A stretch of DNA of 64,000 bases from Pseudomonas fluorescens (GTDB lineage Bacteria; Pseudomonadota; Gammaproteobacteria; Pseudomonadales; Pseudomonadaceae): NCBI RefSeq assembly GCF_001648775.1, contig NZ_LVEJ01000015.1:1-64000 (forward strand), in the 5' to 3' direction. A model generated the notes under the pieces. That model saw nothing but the letters and a program-made list of their open reading frames with translations, was not told the DNA's origin and searched no databases. A program made the position numbers and the translations under genes. This document shows, in pieces, positions 1-8,825 of the stretch; position 1 is the stretch's first letter; every line of letters starts with the position of its first letter.

Positions 1-507
1 GGGGTTCCTTCGTTACGGGATCGATCCGGGCGCATCGCCTCCGGTTTGCTTCGCTGCACCTCCTCTCGATGTGTTCGACTTCGTCGAACGGTCGCTGCGC
101 TCCCACCCCCGGATCAATCCCTCCACTCAGCCTGCCGAAGGGGCCAGCACGGCAAGATCAAAAGCGGTACTCGAGCTTGCGCTCATTGTGTTGAGTGGTG
201 AAAAGCAGAAGCGATACGAATATCTAACGGTGAACTCAATCCCTGTGAGAGCTGGCTTGCCAGCGATGGCGGCCTGACAGCCGACCAATTTCTGGCAGGC
301 TGCACACGGTCCAAATGTGGGAGCGAGCTTGCTCGCGAAAGCGGCCTGACAGCCGACCTGATTTTCGCAGATTGCACGCGATCCAATTGTAGGAGTGAGC
401 CTGCTCGCGATGGCGGCCTGACAGCCGACCAATTTCTGGCAGGCTGCACACGGTCCAAATGTGGGAGCGAGCTTGCTCGCGAAAGCGCCCCCACAGTCAC
501 CTCTTCC
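1..507. other. Left-edge non-coding region
   Basis: I see no convincing gene here. The first ~125 bases contain a short perfect hairpin (GTTCGAC at 73-79, GTCGAAC at 83-89) and look like an intergenic repeat or the far end of a neighbour's terminator region. From about 245 the stretch is REP-derived and includes the tandem array listed separately. Short open frames across it simply read through REP sequence. Confidence 0.5.
269..486. repeat. Three 72-bp tandem units, each carrying a REP
   Basis: The phrase GCGGCCTGACAGCCGACC starts at about 269, 341 and 413, a 72-bp period. Each unit ends in a REP core (317-344, 389-416, 461-488). Units one and three match over about 81 bp (263-343 and 407-487); unit two is diverged (GTAGGAGTGAGCCTGCTCGCG). 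A degenerate relative at 243-273 (GAGAGCTGGCTTGCCAGCGATGG) may be the ancestor of a fourth unit. All REPs face the same way, unlike the inverted pairs elsewhere in the window. Confidence 0.85.
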
Positions 508-1842
508 CTATTTGCCCGCCCCCGCATTGGCATACAAATAATCCGTCGCCAACGAGGCCAATGTCCTCACGCCCACCACCAGCGCCGATTCATCCACAAA
601 GAACCCCGGATTGTGATTCGGCGCCGCTTTGCTCATGTCCTGATCCCGCGGGGTCACGCCGAGAAACACAAACAGCCCCGGCACTTCCTTGGCATAGAAC
701 GAAAAGTCTTCCGCGCCGCCCACCAGCGGTGCATTGACCACATCGTCCTTGGCCGCCCACTTCAAGGTCGGCAGCATTTTTTCGGTGAGCGCCGGGTTGT
801 TGATGGTCGGGTCGTATTTTTCGATGATGGTGACGTCGGCTTTCGCGCCACCGCTTTCGGCGATTTTTTCCACGGTCTGGCGGACGTCGGCGTGCAGTTT
901 CTGGCGGATGCCGTAGTCGTAGGAGCGGATGGTGCCGGTCATGTCGACCGATTCGGGAATGATGTTGTAGCGCGTGCCGCCGTTGATGGTGCCGATGCTG
1001 ACGACTGATGGATAAGAGGAAATGTCAGTGCGGCGGCTGACCACGGTTTGCAGGCCGACGATGGTTTGCGCGCCGACGGTGATCGGGTCGATGCCGTCCC
1101 AGGGGCGGCCGGCGTGGGTTTGTTTGCCGAGGATTTTGATGCGCAGGTCGTCGGAGCTGGCGAGGGTGGCGCCCGGGCGGTAGGCGATCTGGCCGGCGGG
1201 GACGCCGGCCCAGACGTGCAGGCCGAAGACGGCGTCGGGTTTCGGTGATTTCATTACGCCTTCCTCGACCATCATTTTGGCGCCCCAGGTGTTTTTGCCG
1301 TCGGGGATGAAGTCGCTCGGGCCTTCTTCGGCGGGCTGGAAGTAAAACACCACGGTGCCGGGCAAGGTGTCGCGCATGCCTGTGAGAATTTTCGCCGTGC
1401 TCAGCAGGATCGCGGTGTGGGCGTCGTGGCCGCAGGCGTGCATGACGTCGACTTCTTTGTCGAGGTAAGTGCCTTTGGCTTTTGAGGCGAACGGCAGGTC
1501 CGAGACTTCCTTGACCGGCAGCGCGTCCATGTCGGCGCGCAGGGCTACGGTCGGGCCGGGCAGGGCGCCTTTGAGGATGGCGACCACGCCGGTGCGGGCG
1601 ACGCCGGTTTTGACTTCCAGGCCCATGGTCTTGAGTTGTTTGGCAACCAGCTCGGCGGTGCGTTTTTCAGTGTTGCCGAGTTCGGGGTGGGCGTGGATGT
1701 CGCGGCGGGTTTCCAGCAGTTCGGGCTCAAGCTTTTGCGCCTGTTCGGCGATTGTGCTGCGGGTGCTTTCCAGCGTGGCGGCGCCGGCGTGGCTGGCAAA
1801 CAGGGTGAGTAGAACGGCCTGGGCAATGCGCGTCAGCTGCAT
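508..1842 (-). CDS. Secreted M20-family amidohydrolase / peptidase
   Basis: Predicted metallo-amidohydrolase of the M20D (aminoacylase / hippurate hydrolase / IAA-amino-acid hydrolase) type, 444 aa, which would split an acyl-amino acid or similar amide. Residues 1-21 form a signal peptide ending in Ala-Gly-Ala, so it should act in the periplasm. RADMDALP (102-109) and MHACGHDAH (134-142) are the family metal-site motifs, and GLHVW follows in the middle of the protein. The ATG at 1842 is preferred over an open upstream extension because the signal peptide starts there and GGAGA lies just upstream. It sits 65 bp behind the MscS-type gene on the same strand and may share its transcript. The substrate cannot be read from the sequence. 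Confidence 0.88.
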   Translation of the reverse strand: MQLTRIAQAVLLTLFASHAGAATLESTRSTIAEQAQKLEPELLETRRDIHAHPELGNTEKRTAELVAKQLKTMGLEVKTGVARTGVVAILKGALPGPTVALRADMDALPVKEVSDLPFASKAKGTYLDKEVDVMHACGHDAHTAILLSTAKILTGMRDTLPGTVVFYFQPAEEGPSDFIPDGKNTWGAKMMVEEGVMKSPKPDAVFGLHVWAGVPAGQIAYRPGATLASSDDLRIKILGKQTHAGRPWDGIDPITVGAQTIVGLQTVVSRRTDISSYPSVVSIGTINGGTRYNIIPESVDMTGTIRSYDYGIRQKLHADVRQTVEKIAESGGAKADVTIIEKYDPTINNPALTEKMLPTLKWAAKDDVVNAPLVGGAEDFSFYAKEVPGLFVFLGVTPRDQDMSKAAPNHNPGFFVDESALVVGVRTLASLATDYLYANAGAGK

Positions 1843-1907
1843 CGGGTTTCTCCATGGTTGTTGTTTTTGGGCTTCCCTGCCTGTGACTGCAACCGCGCGC
1901 GTGAGTG

Positions 1908-4061
1908 CTATTCCTTCGGCTGGCCACCACCGGCAGTGATCACTTGCACGCTCATGCGCGGCGTTGCCAGATCGAGCCCGGCTTCGTCGAGATGGCGTTT
2001 GAGCGACAGGTTGAAGGCGCGGGACACTTCCCACTGTTTGATCGGCGCGGTCTTGAACCGCGCGCGCAGGATGGCGCTGCCGGATTCGAAACTCTCGACA
2101 CCCTGAATCTCCAGCGGCGACCAGATGTTGCGCCGTTGCAGCGGATCGGTACGCATCTTCTGCCCGACCTCGCGCATCAGTTTGATCGCGTCATCAATCT
2201 CCATGTTGTACGGCACGGCGACGCGGAAGATTGCGTAGCCGAATTCCCGCGAGTAGTTCTTGATGCTTTTGATTTCGCTGAACGGGATGGTGTGGACGAT
2301 GCCGTCGATGTCGCGCAGGCGCACGGTGCGGATGGTCAGGCCTTCGACGGTGCCGAGGTGGCCACCGACATCGACGTAGTCATCGATGGCCAGCGAGTCT
2401 TCAATGATGATGAACAGGCCGGTGATCAAGTCGGCAACCAGCGACTGTGCGCCGAAACCGATGGCCAGACCGATCACACCGGCACCGGCCAGCAGCGGCG
2501 TGACGTTCATGCCCATGTTCGCCAGCGCGACGATCAGCGCAATGATGAAAATCGCCACGAACAGCACGTTGCGTATCAGCGGCATCATCGTTTGCGCACG
2601 GGCATTCGCCAGACCTTTGCGCGAGCGGGTGAGGGCGTGATGTACGGCGGTGTCGGCGAGGATCCAGATCAGCCAGGAGAAAATCAGCGTGCCGATCAGG
2701 CTGAACAGTTTGACGCTGACGTCATGCCCTTCGCCTTCGGCGAAACCGATCAGCGACTGGCCCCACACGCGCAGGCCGAGCTCGATGAAGACCAGCCACA
2801 CCACCAGGTGCGCGAGGGTATAGAAGAAGCTCTTCAGGCGTTCGGAGTAGAGCGCGTGGCGTTTCGGCCCGCGTTGCGGTTTCAGGGAATGGCGGCGAAC
2901 GAGGCCGTTGATGACCATGCACATCACCAGCAGCACGGTGCAGATCAGTGACTGGCGCAAGGCAGTGCTGGTGTCGCCAGCGGAAACGAAAGTGGCGAAC
3001 AGTGAGATGCCCACCAGCACCAGCGCCGGTACGTACCAGAAGGTGCCGAGGATTTCGATGGTGTCGCTGAGGGCGCGGCGGGTCAGACGTCGTGACAGCG
3101 GCTGGTTGCGGATCAGGTGCGCGATCGGTCGACGGAAACGCAGGATGAACAGGCCGGTCGAGATTGCCGCGAGCACATTGGCGACGGTCGCGGCGGTGTG
3201 CGCCAGATGCACGCCGAGGCTTTCGATCAGACGCGGATCGTTCAATGCTTCACCGAACGCGGCGAAGCTGCCGATCAGCCACAACGGCCGGAACGCCTGA
3301 TGACGAAGGATGTACAGCGCGCGATGGCGGTGCGGGCCGTCGAGCAGGGAAAACGCGATCACGCAGATCGCCGAGAAGCAGGTGCCGACCACCAGCGCAT
3401 AGGCCAGCACCATCGCCAGGCTTTTGCCCAAGGACGACGGCAAGGCGTAGCTCATGTAGACCGTCATCACCAGCGCGATCAGCCACGGCCCGAGCTTGCG
3501 CAAAGCGAAGCGCAGCATGTCGAGCGCCCTGGGATGTTGCGGCAATTCTTCGGTGAGGCCGAAGCGCATGCGCACCCGATGCCCGAGCCAGATCAGCGCG
3601 GCGGCGAGCAGGCTCCAGACCATCAGGATCACGGCGAAGCCGAAGATGATCGGCAGCCACTCATTGGCGGGCAACATCATCGCGCTCAGTTCGTCCTTGG
3701 CCAGGTCGAACTCGTTGCCCCAGCGATTGAGCGGGCTGTCGGCGCCGGTAAATTGTTTTTCAAAGTTGGCGAGGGTGCCGCCGATCAGGCCGAGCACACC
3801 TTCTTCGGGGTTGGCCTGAGCTTTTTTGGTGGCGTCGCGCAGCTTCTTCAGATCGGTCAGCAACTGGGCGCGTTGCTTGTCGTTTTCCAGCGACTTGATG
3901 ACTTCGTCGAGGGATTGGCCGAGCGGCTCCTGAGCTTCGGGCTGCGCCTTGTTGGTGTTGAGCAGGCCGGGCAACCCGACCGCGTGGGCGGGTGCCAACG
4001 GCAGCAGCGTCATCAGGCAGACGAGAAACAGACTGGGCAAAGCAAAAAGACGAGCGAACAC
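1908..4061 (-). CDS. MscS-family mechanosensitive channel, large YbiO-like form
   Basis: 717-aa mechanosensitive ion channel. A GTG at 4061 with GAGG about 11 nt upstream begins a signal peptide (hydrophobic to about residue 29, ending APAHA). A periplasmic coiled segment follows, then many membrane helices. The MscS core starts near residue 526 with the Gly/Ala-rich pore helix GAGVIGLAIGFGAQS and continues into the beta domain (DYVDVGGHLGTVEGLTIRTV). Such large MscS relatives (E. coli YbiO type) open under hypo-osmotic stress. The GTG is chosen over an in-frame extension to 4205 because that would overlap the 58-aa gene just upstream and add charged, non-secretory sequence. The short gap suggests co-transcription with that small gene. 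Confidence 0.88.
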   Translation of the reverse strand: MFARLFALPSLFLVCLMTLLPLAPAHAVGLPGLLNTNKAQPEAQEPLGQSLDEVIKSLENDKQRAQLLTDLKKLRDATKKAQANPEEGVLGLIGGTLANFEKQFTGADSPLNRWGNEFDLAKDELSAMMLPANEWLPIIFGFAVILMVWSLLAAALIWLGHRVRMRFGLTEELPQHPRALDMLRFALRKLGPWLIALVMTVYMSYALPSSLGKSLAMVLAYALVVGTCFSAICVIAFSLLDGPHRHRALYILRHQAFRPLWLIGSFAAFGEALNDPRLIESLGVHLAHTAATVANVLAAISTGLFILRFRRPIAHLIRNQPLSRRLTRRALSDTIEILGTFWYVPALVLVGISLFATFVSAGDTSTALRQSLICTVLLVMCMVINGLVRRHSLKPQRGPKRHALYSERLKSFFYTLAHLVVWLVFIELGLRVWGQSLIGFAEGEGHDVSVKLFSLIGTLIFSWLIWILADTAVHHALTRSRKGLANARAQTMMPLIRNVLFVAIFIIALIVALANMGMNVTPLLAGAGVIGLAIGFGAQSLVADLITGLFIIIEDSLAIDDYVDVGGHLGTVEGLTIRTVRLRDIDGIVHTIPFSEIKSIKNYSREFGYAIFRVAVPYNMEIDDAIKLMREVGQKMRTDPLQRRNIWSPLEIQGVESFESGSAILRARFKTAPIKQWEVSRAFNLSLKRHLDEAGLDLATPRMSVQVITAGGGQPKE

Positions 4062-4138
4062 TAGGCGGTCAACCTCGCAAGGGGCGGATTCGCTGGAGTG
4101 TACGAGGCCCACTAAAGCAATGCGAGCCGGGCGCGGAT

Positions 4139-4315
4139 TTATTCGTTGAGTTTGGCGAGGATCTTGTAGATCACGGTGGCGAGGATCATCAGCATGCCGA
4201 TCCACATGGCAAAGACGCCGGCGTTCTTGTCACGGAAGTTGAAGCCGATGGCCAGCAGGATCATCCCGGTCAGGATCGGAACGAGCATGGCGTGGAACGA
4301 AGACATCGAGATCAT
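4139..4315 (-). CDS. Small two-helix membrane protein, 58 aa
   Basis: A 58-codon frame beginning MISMSSFHAMLVPILTG. It encodes two hydrophobic stretches (about residues 10-25 and 34-52) separated by a short polar loop (NFRDKNAG), and ends KILAKLNE. AAGG lies 9 nt before the ATG. It lies 77 bp upstream of the MscS-type channel gene on the same strand, so it is probably the first gene of that transcript. Function is unknown to me. The balanced hydrophobic pattern and ribosome-binding site argue that it is real. Confidence 0.6.
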   Translation of the reverse strand: MISMSSFHAMLVPILTGMILLAIGFNFRDKNAGVFAMWIGMLMILATVIYKILAKLNE

Positions 4316-4430
4316 GGAGACTGCCTTGTCGAAATGAATGATGTAAGTCTAGGTCGGTTTTGGTGGAGCGGTTCTGATGTGTATCAGAATTGAGCCGGTG
4401 CAGAGATGAAATTTGTGTTGTCAGGACTGA

Positions 4431-4517
4431 CGCTTTCGCGAGCAGGCTCGCTCCCACATTGGAATGCATTTCAAACGGTGGGAGCGACGGTGCGACGATT
4501 CGACCTGCTCGCGAAGC
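4431..4517. repeat. REPIN with an expanded REP variant
   Basis: Inverted REP pair between the 58-aa gene and apeB. The left arm (4431-4457) is a standard REP in reverse. The right arm (4478-4517) has extra sequence inside the core: GAGCGA, then CGGTGCGACGATTCGA, then CCTGCTCGCG. The same expanded form recurs at about 16636-16673. Confidence 0.85.
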
Positions 4518-4519
4518 TT

Positions 4520-5809
4520 TTAAGGCAACTCGCGGCAGGCGTAGAACGCGCTCAGCACTTTGACCAGGTGCGCCAGGTCATGGCTGCCGCACAGTTCGCG
4601 GATCGAGTGCATGGCGAAGGTCGGCAGGCCGATGTCGACAGTGCGCACGCCCAAGTGGCTGGCGGTGATCGGGCCGATGGTCGAGCCACAGCCCATGTCG
4701 CTGCGCACCACGAAGCTTTGCACCGGCACTTCTTCGGCCATGCACAGATGGCGGAAGAAGCCGGCGGTTTCGCTGTTGGTGGCGTAGCGCTGGTTGCTGT
4801 TGACCTTGATCACCGGGCCGGCGTTGAGTTTCGGGCCGTGGTTGGCGTCGTGCTTTTCTGCGTAGTTGGGGTGCACGCCGTGGGCGTTGTCGGCCGAGAC
4901 CAGCAGGGATTTCTGGATGGTGCGGACGAACTCGTCACCTTCCGGCAGCAGGCGGCGCAGGGTTTGTTCGAGCATCGGGCCATCGGCACCGCAGGCCGAG
5001 CAGGAACCGACTTCTTCGTGGTCGTTGCACACCAGCACGCAGGTTTCGTCGGTTTCGGCGGTGAGCAACGCTTGCAGGCCGGCGTAGCACGACAGCAGGT
5101 TGTCGAGGCGCGCGCCGGCAATGAAGTCGCCGTTCAGGCCAATGACTGCAGCACTTTGCGTGTCATAGAAGCTCAGCTCGTAGTCGAGCACCACGTCGGC
5201 GTTCAAACCGTGTTCGCGGGCCAATTGATCGGTGAGCACGGCGCGGAAGTCGACGCGCTCGTCGCCGGCGAATTGCGCGAGGATCGGCGGCAGTTCGGTC
5301 TGCGCGTTGATCGCCCAGCCCTGATTGGCTTCACGGTTGAGGTGAATGGCCAGGTTGGGAATGATCGCGATCGGTGCCTTGAAGTCGATCAACTGGCTTT
5401 CGACCTTGCCGTCGCGGCGGAAGGTCACGCGGCCGGCCAGCGACAGATCGCGGTCGAACCACGGTGCGAGCAGCGCGCCGCCGTAGACTTCGACGCCGAG
5501 CTGCCAGAAACCCTGACGTTGCAGTTCCGGTTGCGGCTTGACCCGCAGGCACGGGCTGTCGGTGTGCGCGCCGACCAGGCGGATACCGCCATGCAGCGGC
5601 GAAGTGCGGCCCATTTTGATCGCGACGATCGAGGAGTCGTTACGGGTGACGTAATAACGGCCGTTAGGCTCGGTGGTCCATGGCTCGCGCTCGTCGAGGC
5701 GCACGAAACCTGCAGCCTCCAGACGCTGAACAAGGCTGGCAGTGGCGTGGAACGGGGTAGGGGAGGCCTTGAGGAAGTCGATCAGGCCTTGGTTCAACTC
5801 TTCGCGCAT
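4520..5809 (-). CDS. apeB: M18-family aspartyl aminopeptidase-like metallopeptidase
   Basis: 429-aa zinc aminopeptidase of family M18, which removes acidic or other N-terminal residues from peptides in the cytoplasm. Family landmarks in order: SPTPFHA (16-22), the metal-ligand segment [12 protein letters not shown] (80-91), GARLDNLLS with Asp236, CNDHEEVGS with the catalytic Glu pair (265-266), [10 protein letters not shown], and a C-terminal [13 protein letters not shown]. Length matches the family (about 430). There is no signal peptide. It is flanked by REPINs on both sides, so it is probably a single-gene unit. The name apeB follows common pseudomonad usage. Confidence 0.93.
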   Translation of the reverse strand: MREELNQGLIDFLKASPTPFHATASLVQRLEAAGFVRLDEREPWTTEPNGRYYVTRNDSSIVAIKMGRTSPLHGGIRLVGAHTDSPCLRVKPQPELQRQGFWQLGVEVYGGALLAPWFDRDLSLAGRVTFRRDGKVESQLIDFKAPIAIIPNLAIHLNREANQGWAINAQTELPPILAQFAGDERVDFRAVLTDQLAREHGLNADVVLDYELSFYDTQSAAVIGLNGDFIAGARLDNLLSCYAGLQALLTAETDETCVLVCNDHEEVGSCSACGADGPMLEQTLRRLLPEGDEFVRTIQKSLLVSADNAHGVHPNYAEKHDANHGPKLNAGPVIKVNSNQRYATNSETAGFFRHLCMAEEVPVQSFVVRSDMGCGSTIGPITASHLGVRTVDIGLPTFAMHSIRELCGSHDLAHLVKVLSAFYACRELP

Positions 5810-5900
5810 AAGAAACTCCAGACAGCAATGGGCGGGAGTTTAACGCATCGGCTTGAAGCTTGGGGCATGACATGCGGTCTTGAAATGCATGCAAAAAACT

Positions 5901-5988
5901 GTGGGAGCGAGCTTGCTCGCGAAAGCGGTATCACATTCAACATTAATGTCGACTGATCAATTGCTTTCGCGAGCAAGCTCGCTCCCAC
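5901..5988. repeat. REPIN (inverted REP pair)
   Basis: GTGGGAGCGAGCTTGCTCGCG at 5901 and its reverse complement ending at 5988, separated by about 35 bp. The whole element can fold into one long hairpin. It lies between apeB and rluA, both on the minus strand. Confidence 0.9.
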
Positions 5989-6007
5989 AGGGGGGGCGGC
6001 GTTGCTG

Positions 6008-6643
6008 TCAGAACGGTGCAGGGCACTCGAAGCGCAGGCGTTCGCCGGTTTGCGGATGGGTGAAGCTGAGCATGCTCGCGTGCAGGCACAGACGTGGCCA
6101 TGCCGCCAGCGCCTGCTCGTGGGCATAGAGCCCGTCGCCAAGCAGCGGATGCCCGATCGACAGCATGTGCACGCGCAACTGGTGCGAACGGCCGGTGATC
6201 GGCGTCAGCTCAACGCGGCACCAGTCGCCACAACGCTCCAGCACGCGCCAGAAGGTCAGCGCGTGTTTGCCGAATTCATGGTCGACCACGTGGCGCGGTT
6301 TGGTCGGCGGGTCGTAACGCAGCGGTAAATCGATGCTGCCGCTGTCGAGTTCCGGCTGACCCCAGGCCAACGCGGTGTAGGCCTTTTCGGTTTCGCGGTC
6401 GTGAAACTGGCGCGACAGTTCGCGGTGAGTGTCGGCGTCACGCGCGAGCAGAATGATGCCGGAGGTTTCCCAGTCCAGGCGATGGACGATGCGCGCTTCC
6501 GGGTAGCCGTTTTCCTGCAAACGGGTAATCAGGCAATCCTTGTTGTCGTCGGCGCGACCGGGCACCGAGAGCAGCAACGTCGGTTTGTTCACCACCAGTA
6601 CGGCGGCGTCCTGATGGATGATGTGAATGTTGGACAGCGGCAT
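6008..6643 (-). CDS. rluA: RluA-type dual-specificity pseudouridine synthase
   Basis: 211-aa pseudouridine synthase of the RluA branch. In E. coli RluA modifies U746 of 23S rRNA and U32 of several tRNAs. The catalytic motif HRLDWETSG (54-62) carries the nucleophilic Asp57, and the C-terminal substrate-side motif TGRSHQLRVHM is present. There is no N-terminal S4 domain and length is close to E. coli RluA (219 aa), which separates it from RluC/RluD. GAGG lies about 9 nt before the ATG. It is on the minus strand downstream of minE but separated from it by a long terminator hairpin. Confidence 0.9.
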   Translation of the reverse strand: MPLSNIHIIHQDAAVLVVNKPTLLLSVPGRADDNKDCLITRLQENGYPEARIVHRLDWETSGIILLARDADTHRELSRQFHDRETEKAYTALAWGQPELDSGSIDLPLRYDPPTKPRHVVDHEFGKHALTFWRVLERCGDWCRVELTPITGRSHQLRVHMLSIGHPLLGDGLYAHEQALAAWPRLCLHASMLSFTHPQTGERLRFECPAPF

Positions 6644-6667
6644 TAAAACAGCCTCGTAACAAATGCC

Positions 6668-6720
6668 AACGGCGGCTCAGGACCATTCCACTGGGGGAAT
6701 GGCCCTGAGCCGCCGCCGTT
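6668..6720 (-). terminator. Long hairpin ending the min operon
   Basis: 53-nt near-perfect dyad: AACGGCGGCTCAGG paired with CCTGAGCCGCCGCCGTT, and CCATTCC with GGAATGG around a short loop. It lies directly after minE and before rluA. There is no long T-run, so it may act as a transcript-end stabiliser as well as a terminator. Confidence 0.6.
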
Positions 6721-6734
6721 CCTGCTAAATCGAC

Positions 6735-6989
6735 TCAGCGATCGGGCAGGGTGATATTGAGTTCCAGAATCGAGCAACTGCCCTGGCTTTCCAGTGCAAC
6801 ATGTACGTCGTCGTTGCCGATGTTGACGTACTTGCGGATCACGTCGACCAGTTCCTTCTGCAAGGCTGGCAGGTAATCCGGCGTGCTGCGCTGGCCGCGC
6901 TCATGCGCCACGATGATCTGTAGACGCTCTTTCGCTACCGAGGCGGTACTTGGCTTTTTGTTGGCACGAAAGAAGTCAAAAAGGTTCAT
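6735..6989 (-). CDS. minE: Cell-division topological specificity factor MinE
   Basis: 84-aa MinE. It releases MinD from the membrane by stimulating its ATPase, driving the pole-to-pole oscillation that keeps MinCD off mid-cell. The N-terminal amphipathic segment [11 protein letters not shown] and the anti-MinCD helix ([15 protein letters not shown]) are present, followed by the C-terminal dimerisation part ending LNITLPDR. The start overlaps the minD stop as TAATG, with GGAGGT just upstream, indicating translational coupling. Confidence 0.97.
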   Translation of the reverse strand: MNLFDFFRANKKPSTASVAKERLQIIVAHERGQRSTPDYLPALQKELVDVIRKYVNIGNDDVHVALESQGSCSILELNITLPDR

Positions 6990-7801
6990 TACCTACCTCC
7001 AAACAGGCGCTCGAAGAATCCCTTCTTCTCGACATCGAGGAAACGGTGGGCTTTTTCTTTGCCCAGCAAACGGTCGACGGTATCGCTGTAAGCCTGACCG
7101 GCATCGCTCTGGTCGTCGAGAATCACCGGCACGCCCTGGTTGGATGCTTTAAGCACAGCCTGGGATTCCGGGATCACGCCGAGCAGGGTTACCGAGAGGA
7201 TTTCCTTGACGTCTTCAACGCCAAGCATCTCGCCCTTTTCAACACGCTCCGGGTGGTAACGAGTGATCAGCAGGTGTTCTTTGATCGGGTCTTCGCCACG
7301 TTCGGCACGACGCGATTTGCTCGCCAGCAGGCCGAGCATGCGGTCCGAATCTCGTACCGAAGACACTTCCGGGTTGGTCACGACGATCGCTTCATCAGCG
7401 AAGTACATGGCCAGGTGGGCACCTTTTTCGATGCCGGCCGGGGAGTCGCAGACGACGAACTCGAATTGTTCCTTGAGCTCCATCAGGACTTTTTCCACGC
7501 CTTCGACAGTCAGCGCGTCTTTGTCGCGGGTCTGACTGGCGGCCAGTACGTAGAGGTTTTCCAGACGCTTGTCTTTGATCAGTGCCTGTTGCAGGTTGGC
7601 TTCGCCGTTGACCACGTTAACGAAGTCATACACTACGCGGCGCTCGCAACCCATGATCAGGTCAAGGTTACGCAAGCCCACGTCGAAGTCGACGATCACT
7701 GTTTTGTGGCCGCGCAGAGCGAGGCCGGTACCGATAGCGGCGCTGGTGGTGGTCTTACCCACACCACCCTTGCCGGATGTAACCACGAGAATCTTGGCCA
7801 A
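6989..7801 (-). CDS. minD: Septum-site ATPase MinD
   Basis: 270-aa ParA/MinD-type ATPase that recruits MinC to the membrane and oscillates with MinE. The deviant Walker [11 protein letters not shown] spans residues 9-18, FDVGLRNLD and CDSPAGIE are the switch motifs, and the C-terminal membrane-targeting helix reads GFFERLFGG. The start codon is TTG at 7801: the codon before GCC AAG ATT is TTG, preceded by AGGGGTGAAACACC. A rare start on a dosage-sensitive division protein may matter for the MinC:D:E ratio. minC lies 169 nt upstream. Confidence 0.97.
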   Translation of the reverse strand: MAKILVVTSGKGGVGKTTTSAAIGTGLALRGHKTVIVDFDVGLRNLDLIMGCERRVVYDFVNVVNGEANLQQALIKDKRLENLYVLAASQTRDKDALTVEGVEKVLMELKEQFEFVVCDSPAGIEKGAHLAMYFADEAIVVTNPEVSSVRDSDRMLGLLASKSRRAERGEDPIKEHLLITRYHPERVEKGEMLGVEDVKEILSVTLLGVIPESQAVLKASNQGVPVILDDQSDAGQAYSDTVDRLLGKEKAHRFLDVEKKGFFERLFGGR

Positions 7802-7970
7802 GGTGTTTCACCCCTAAGGAAGAAGGACTTTTTAGCCCCTGAAAAACATCTCTTGAAAACTACTGCAGTCGGACAGCCTTGGCTGGAATTCGGCGTTGAG
7901 CCTTTTTCCTACTTCGTTTGAGCCGTTTTCGCTACGTTTTAGAGATGCTTGGAAAATGCGGCAGTATCCG

Positions 7971-8708
7971 TTAAAGCCGAATGATGTTCAACACGTCGCC
8001 CGACAGGCTGACCTGTACGCCCGAGCCCCACATTGGGTCGCGGCGCAAATCTTCGGAAACCTTGTAATGACCGGCGATGGAGATCAGTTCAGCGCTCAAT
8101 TGCTGACAGAAAATCCGTGCCTTGGTATCACCCTTCACGCCGGCCAGCGCCCGACCGCGCATCGGGCCGTATACATGGATGTTGCCATCGGCGAGAAGTT
8201 CCGCCCCCGGACTGACCGAAGACACCACGACCAGATCGCCACCCTGGGCATATATCTGTTGGCCACCACGCACTGGCGTGGTGATGACGCGGGTCGGTTT
8301 GACCGTTGGCTCCGGCGGTTTTTCCGGCTTCTTCTTGACTTCGGCTTCGGGTGTTTCCAGCGGTCGTTCACGCGCGCCCGACGGCGGCAGCACCGGAATA
8401 TCGATGGCGATGGCGGCGGCGATGTCTTCGATGCGGCTGGCGCGAATCGCCAGGGTGCGCAGGCCATGTTGACGGCAGACGCGCATCAGGCCCGGCAGAT
8501 CGACGGCGCCTTCGCTTGGCGGCAGTTTGTCCAGCGCCAGAACCAGCGGCGCGTTGCTGAAAAAGTTCGGCGCCTGGGCGACTTTGGCGGCCAATTGCCG
8601 ATCGAGGCTTTCGAGGTCGTTACGGGCCAGTTCCAGCACAGTAATGGCCAGCATGCTGCCCTTGAGCTGGAATACGGGATCTTGGTCTAACGGTTCGGTT
8701 TGGCTCAT
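7971..8708 (-). CDS. minC: Septum-site inhibitor MinC
   Basis: 245-aa MinC, which blocks FtsZ assembly away from mid-cell when brought to the membrane by MinD. The N-terminal FtsZ-interacting domain ([18 protein letters not shown] onward) is joined by a Pro-rich linker near residues 110-135 to the C-terminal beta-helix ([15 protein letters not shown], then [17 protein letters not shown]). The ATG at 8708 fits the family N-terminus MSQTE...; an open upstream extension is not used. No strong Shine-Dalgarno is visible. First gene of minCDE, divergent from lpxL across 117 bp. Confidence 0.95.
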   Translation of the reverse strand: MSQTEPLDQDPVFQLKGSMLAITVLELARNDLESLDRQLAAKVAQAPNFFSNAPLVLALDKLPPSEGAVDLPGLMRVCRQHGLRTLAIRASRIEDIAAAIAIDIPVLPPSGARERPLETPEAEVKKKPEKPPEPTVKPTRVITTPVRGGQQIYAQGGDLVVVSSVSPGAELLADGNIHVYGPMRGRALAGVKGDTKARIFCQQLSAELISIAGHYKVSEDLRRDPMWGSGVQVSLSGDVLNIIRL

Positions 8709-8825
8709 GTCGGCATACAACGGCTTGTCACTAAAAGTGCCGAGACTTATAACGAGAACGCCCGCAGGCCGCAAGCCGGGTCGAACGATGTAGAATGCGC
8801 GGCCACTGTATTTACGGAAGCTTTA

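Noticed and set aside
269..486. Regular repeats suggesting a CRISPR array
   Set aside because: Units are 72 bp with REP palindromes and near-identical intervening sequence; there are no unique spacers and no cas genes.
183..533. Overlapping short minus-strand frames at the left end
   Set aside because: They translate the REP tandem array; repeated peptides mirror the DNA repeat, not a protein family.
1905..2951. Long plus-strand open frame opposite the MscS-type gene
   Set aside because: His/Gln/Asp-rich, no motif; a high-GC antisense shadow of a well-supported gene.
4406..5956. 516-codon plus-strand frame opposite apeB
   Set aside because: Reads through REP sequence and antisense to a clear M18 peptidase; composition is shadow-like.
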